From Gemmatimonadota bacterium (lineage in GTDB: Bacteria; Gemmatimonadota; Gemmatimonadetes; Gemmatimonadales; Gemmatimonadaceae), in the NCBI GenBank assembly GCA_003222065.1, contig QHUV01000009.1, positions 1 to 14,060 on the forward strand: 14,060 bases of DNA, written 5' to 3'. The position numbers were made by a program, and so were the translations under genes. Below are positions 8,492-14,060 of this stretch, piece after piece (position 1 is the stretch's first letter; every line of letters begins with the position of its first letter). The notes under the pieces were generated by a model. That model was not told where the DNA came from and made no database searches. It saw only the letters and a list, made by a program, of their open reading frames with translations.

Positions 8492-11242
<2,751 letters not shown>

Positions 11243-12406
11243 ACATCCCTCTCTCCCTGAGCTACCACACCTTCCGGTGGTTCGGGACGACCGCTCACTC
11301 CGCATTGCGCTGGTGACGGAGTACTACTATCCGCACCTCGGGGGTGTCTGCGAGCACGTGCATTTCTTCGCTCGCGAGGCCCGTCGTCGCGGACATCACG
11401 TCGACGTCATCACGTCGCACATCAAGGGCGCGCAGGAACAACCAAACGTCATTCGGCTTGGCAGAAGTCAGCCGGTCTACTGCAATGGATCGCAGGCGCG
11501 CATAACCGTTGGGCTCGGACTGCGGCGTCAAATGCGCCATGTGCTTCGGCGGGGACGTTACGATGTCGTGCACGTCCATTCGCCGCTTACGCCCGTACTT
11601 CCGCTGCTCGCCATCGAGGAAGCGGAGTGTCCGGTTATCGGCACCTTCCATACGTACTTCGACAAGTCGCTCGGCTATACGCTCGGCAGACGCTACTTCC
11701 AGAAGCGTTTGGACATGCTCAGTAGCGCGATCGCGGTATCGCCGAGCACGACCGTCGCGCTCGATCGCTACTTCGATGCGGACTGGAAGATCATTCCAAA
11801 CGGAATCGACACTGACGTCTTCAACCCGCTCGCGCCGGCGCCGCGAGGGTTTCCTCGTGACGTTCCAACGATTCTCTTCCTCGGGCGCTTCGATCCGCGG
11901 AACGGCCTTTCTACACTTATCGAGTCATTTCAACGAGTGAAAGGCCGATCGCGGCGTGCAAAGCTCATCGTTGTCGGAGACGGTCCGCTTCGCGATCACT
12001 ACTATCGCCTCGCGGGCGGCGACCCTGACATCTTGTTCGTCGGCGCGGTGCTCGAGGGACGCCCGAGCTACTACGCGCACAGCACCGTCTACGCGTGCCC
12101 GACCACAAAGGCGTCGTTCGGAATCACGTTACTCGAGTCGATGGCGTGCGAGACGCCGGTCGTTTGCTCCGACATTCTCGGATTCCGTGACGTCGTCGTC
12201 CACGAACGCGAAGCGCTGATGGTACCCTGCGGCGACAATCGCGCCTTGGCGGACTCGCTGGTCCGCATTCTCGATGATCCGGGCTTAGGCATGCAGCTCG
12301 GCTCTACCGGCCGACAAAACTCGCTAACGTATTCATGGCCTCGCGTGACGTCGCAGGTGCTCGATGTCTATCGTTCAGTGCTCGGGCACGTGGCTGAAGA
12401 AGTCGC

Positions 12407-13099
12407 ATGATCGTTGCGCCCGCGATTGGCGCTGCCGTCCTCGGCGCCCTCGCGCACGGTGCACTGTATCCAAATAGTCCGCTCTTCGGCCATGTCATTG
12501 CGCACATTGGCACTGACCAACCGGCGCTCGCTCTCACGTTCGATGACGGGCCCAACCCCGAAGCCACTCCGGCCATTCTGGATGCGCTGGGCGCGCGCGG
12601 CGTGAAGGCCTCCTTTTTTGTTCTGGGTCGTCACGCGCAGCGCTGGCCCGAGCTGGTGCGACGCATCGCCGACGAAGGCCATTCGGTCTGCAATCACGGA
12701 TTTCATCACCGCAAGCTTCACCTCAAGTCGCCGTCGTATGTGCGGAACGACTTGGAGCTCGGGACCCGAGCCATCTCCGACGCCTCCGGCGTACGGCCGC
12801 GATTCTTTCGCGCACCGCACGGATTTCGGAGCCCCTGGGTAACAACGATCGCAAGATCTCTCGGTCAGCGCACGGTTGGCTGGTCGCGTGGCGTGTGGGA
12901 TACCGCGCGCCCCGGGGTGGATGTTATCGCTGATCGGACCGTTCGCGCGGCGAAGCGGGGCGCCATTCTGCTCCTGCATGACGGGGATGGGTACGATCCT
13001 TTGGGGGACCGGACTCAAACGGCACGCGCGGTGCCTCTCATTGCCGATCGAATTCGCGAAGCAGGACTGGAATTCGTCACCCTCGACTCGGCCGCATGA
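12407..13099 (+). CDS. NodB-type polysaccharide deacetylase
   Basis: The 230-residue product is a carbohydrate esterase family 4 (NodB homology) deacetylase, which removes acetyl groups from N- or O-acetylated sugars with a bound metal. All five motifs are visible: TFDDGPNP (44-51; D46 likely base, D47 metal ligand), NHGFHH (96-101; H97 and H101 metal ligands), RAPHG (135-139), GWSRGVWD (158-165) and ILLLHDG (187-193; H191). Residues 1-20 are hydrophobic with no preceding basic residues, and may be a membrane anchor or uncleaved signal. If so the domain would face the periplasm, but the orientation is not certain. The ATG at 12407 overlaps the glycosyltransferase stop, and the 3' end overlaps the next gene, so its sugar substrate is probably the product of that glycosyltransferase. 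Chitooligosaccharide, peptidoglycan or glycolipid substrates are all possible. Confidence 0.93.
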   Translation: MIVAPAIGAAVLGALAHGALYPNSPLFGHVIAHIGTDQPALALTFDDGPNPEATPAILDALGARGVKASFFVLGRHAQRWPELVRRIADEGHSVCNHGFHHRKLHLKSPSYVRNDLELGTRAISDASGVRPRFFRAPHGFRSPWVTTIARSLGQRTVGWSRGVWDTARPGVDVIADRTVRAAKRGAILLLHDGDGYDPLGDRTQTARAVPLIADRIREAGLEFVTLDSAA

Positions 13100-14060
13100 A
13101 ACGACATCTGACGCGCGTGGTGCGGTTGTGCTTCACCGGAATCATCCTGGTGATGCTCGTCGTCTTCGCGACGAAGGTGAATTGGCATTCGACGTGGGCG
13201 GCGATTCAGGATTCGTCAATCTCGATTCTGTTGCTCGCGGCGGCGGTCAACTTGTTTTCGCTCGGCTTGAAGGGCGTTCGGTGGTGGATCTTTCTCCGCC
13301 CAATCGGCGCCTCGTCGTTGTTCCTGGCACTGCGCGCGACGTTTGCGGGCGCTGGCCTGAACAACGTCCTCGTCGCCAACAGCGGCGAGGCCGCACGGGT
13401 GATCTTCGTCTCGCGCGCCGCGCACATCACGAGCGCGAAGGTGCTCGCGACGCTCGCACTCGAGCGGCTCTTCGAGTTGATCGGGTACGTAGTGATGCTC
13501 GCCCTCGCCGTTTCGTTCTTGCCGCTGCCTCCGGTGCTCGAGCGAACGAGACCATTCGCCTGGTTTGCCCTCGCGCTGATTGCGGGCTTTCTCATCTATC
13601 TCGTTCGGCGGCCGGAGAGCCCCGATCAAATTATTGCGTCGACTGAGATAGGCTGGCGCGCGAAGACACGGCAGTACGGCCGTCGCTTCATGCAAGCGTT
13701 GGCGGGGATCTCGACAGGACCGCGCTTTGGCGCCGCACTAGCGCTGTCGGTGGCCATCTGGGCACTTCAACTCGCGACTTATGCGCTAACTGCCGAGGCC
13801 GCGCATTTTCCCATACCCCTCGTCGGCACGGTCGCGGCGATCCTCGCGGTTAATATCGGCTTTGCGATCCGCGCGACTCCGGGCAACGTCGGTGTCTTCC
13901 AGATGCTATATGCGGCCACGACGACGGCATTTGGTCTGGATGAGAATCAGGCGATCGCCGTGGCGTTCTTGATTCAGACGCAACAAATATTGCCGGTGAC
14001 GCTTCTCGGAATCGCACTCGCGCCCGAGTTCATCTTCCAGAAGCGGCGCAAGGCGGCGCG
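13096..14060 (+). CDS. Multispan membrane protein of the UPF0104 / LPG-synthase-TM family (3' partial)
   Basis: Translation from the ATG at 13096, which overlaps the deacetylase stop as ATGA, is open for 321 codons to the window end. The product starts MKRHLTRVVRLCFTG with a basic N-terminus and then has about seven or eight hydrophobic segments (roughly residues 12-26, 42-57, 75-87, 123-145, 153-172, 213-235, 240-258 and 285-308). Landmarks of the family (PF03706, the flippase-like half of MprF) are RWWIFLRPIG, NSGEAARVIFVSR, LALERLFEL and RATPGNVGVFQML. Lone members, without the MprF aminoacyltransferase domain, are thought to move lipids or lipid-linked sugars across the membrane, but few are proved. 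The coding sequence reaches at least base 14060, so a fused C-terminal domain cannot be excluded. With the two genes before it, it suggests a lipid-linked glycan that is made, deacetylated and moved. Confidence 0.9.
   Translation, partial: MKRHLTRVVRLCFTGIILVMLVVFATKVNWHSTWAAIQDSSISILLLAAAVNLFSLGLKGVRWWIFLRPIGASSLFLALRATFAGAGLNNVLVANSGEAARVIFVSRAAHITSAKVLATLALERLFELIGYVVMLALAVSFLPLPPVLERTRPFAWFALALIAGFLIYLVRRPESPDQIIASTEIGWRAKTRQYGRRFMQALAGISTGPRFGAALALSVAIWALQLATYALTAEAAHFPIPLVGTVAAILAVNIGFAIRATPGNVGVFQMLYAATTTAFGLDENQAIAVAFLIQTQQILPVTLLGIALAPEFIFQKRRKAA

Noticed and set aside
12368..13018. Long minus-strand open frame opposite the deacetylase (216 codons)
   Set aside because: It mirrors a gene with all five NodB motifs, has no recognisable domain, and such shadow frames are expected in GC-rich DNA. 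The same applies to long minus frames at 266-919, 1848-2762, 6432-7046, 6991-7704 and 8488-9213.

Overview
The window is one head-to-tail block of genes, all on the + strand and almost without non-coding DNA; the longest gap is 37 bases (8455-8491). By eye it is GC-rich, with codons ending mostly in G or C. The purine enzymes use the three-part PurS + PurQ + short PurL form of FGAM synthase rather than the single long PurL of gamma-proteobacteria. Phosphatidylethanolamine synthesis, a BamE/SmpA-like exported protein and a NodB-type deacetylase fit a Gram-negative, non-enteric bacterium. Gemmatimonadota or a similar soil phylum is my best guess, but this rests on style (operon packing, a signal peptide ending in LAAQA) and not on a diagnostic marker.

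Region 1 (1-3810): the end of purB, then purC, psd, pssA, purS and purQ. Each junction is a 4-base start/stop overlap, so the six genes form one translationally coupled series. Two phospholipid genes, psd and pssA, which convert CDP-diacylglycerol through phosphatidylserine to phosphatidylethanolamine, sit inside the purine series.

Region 2 (3823-4799): two small non-purine genes lie between purQ and purL. One is an exported SmpA/BamE-like protein with a low-complexity tail; the other is a TFIIB-type zinc-ribbon protein.

Region 3 (4774-8454): purL, then purF three bases later. PurS, PurQ and PurL together make FGAM. PurF makes the first committed intermediate, phosphoribosylamine, and carries the cysteines of a Bacillus-type [4Fe-4S] cluster. 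purB, purC, purS, purQ, purL and purF thus cover steps 1, 4, 7, 8 and 12 or so of de novo AMP synthesis; purD, purN/purT, purM, purE/purK and purH are not in the window.

Region 4 (8492-11242): pyruvate phosphate dikinase (ppdK). It can use AMP and pyrophosphate, both released by purine biosynthesis, to make ATP from PEP.

Region 5 (11199-14060): a GT4 glycosyltransferase, a NodB-type polysaccharide deacetylase and a multispan UPF0104/LPG-synthase-TM-like protein cut by the window end, coupled by ATGA overlaps. This looks like an envelope glycolipid or glycan module and is the least explained part of the window. A consensus extended -10 element (TGGTATAAT, 10972-10980) lies inside the 3' end of ppdK and could serve this module. 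I found no tRNA, rRNA, CRISPR array, insertion sequence or integrase, and no convincing terminator or riboswitch.
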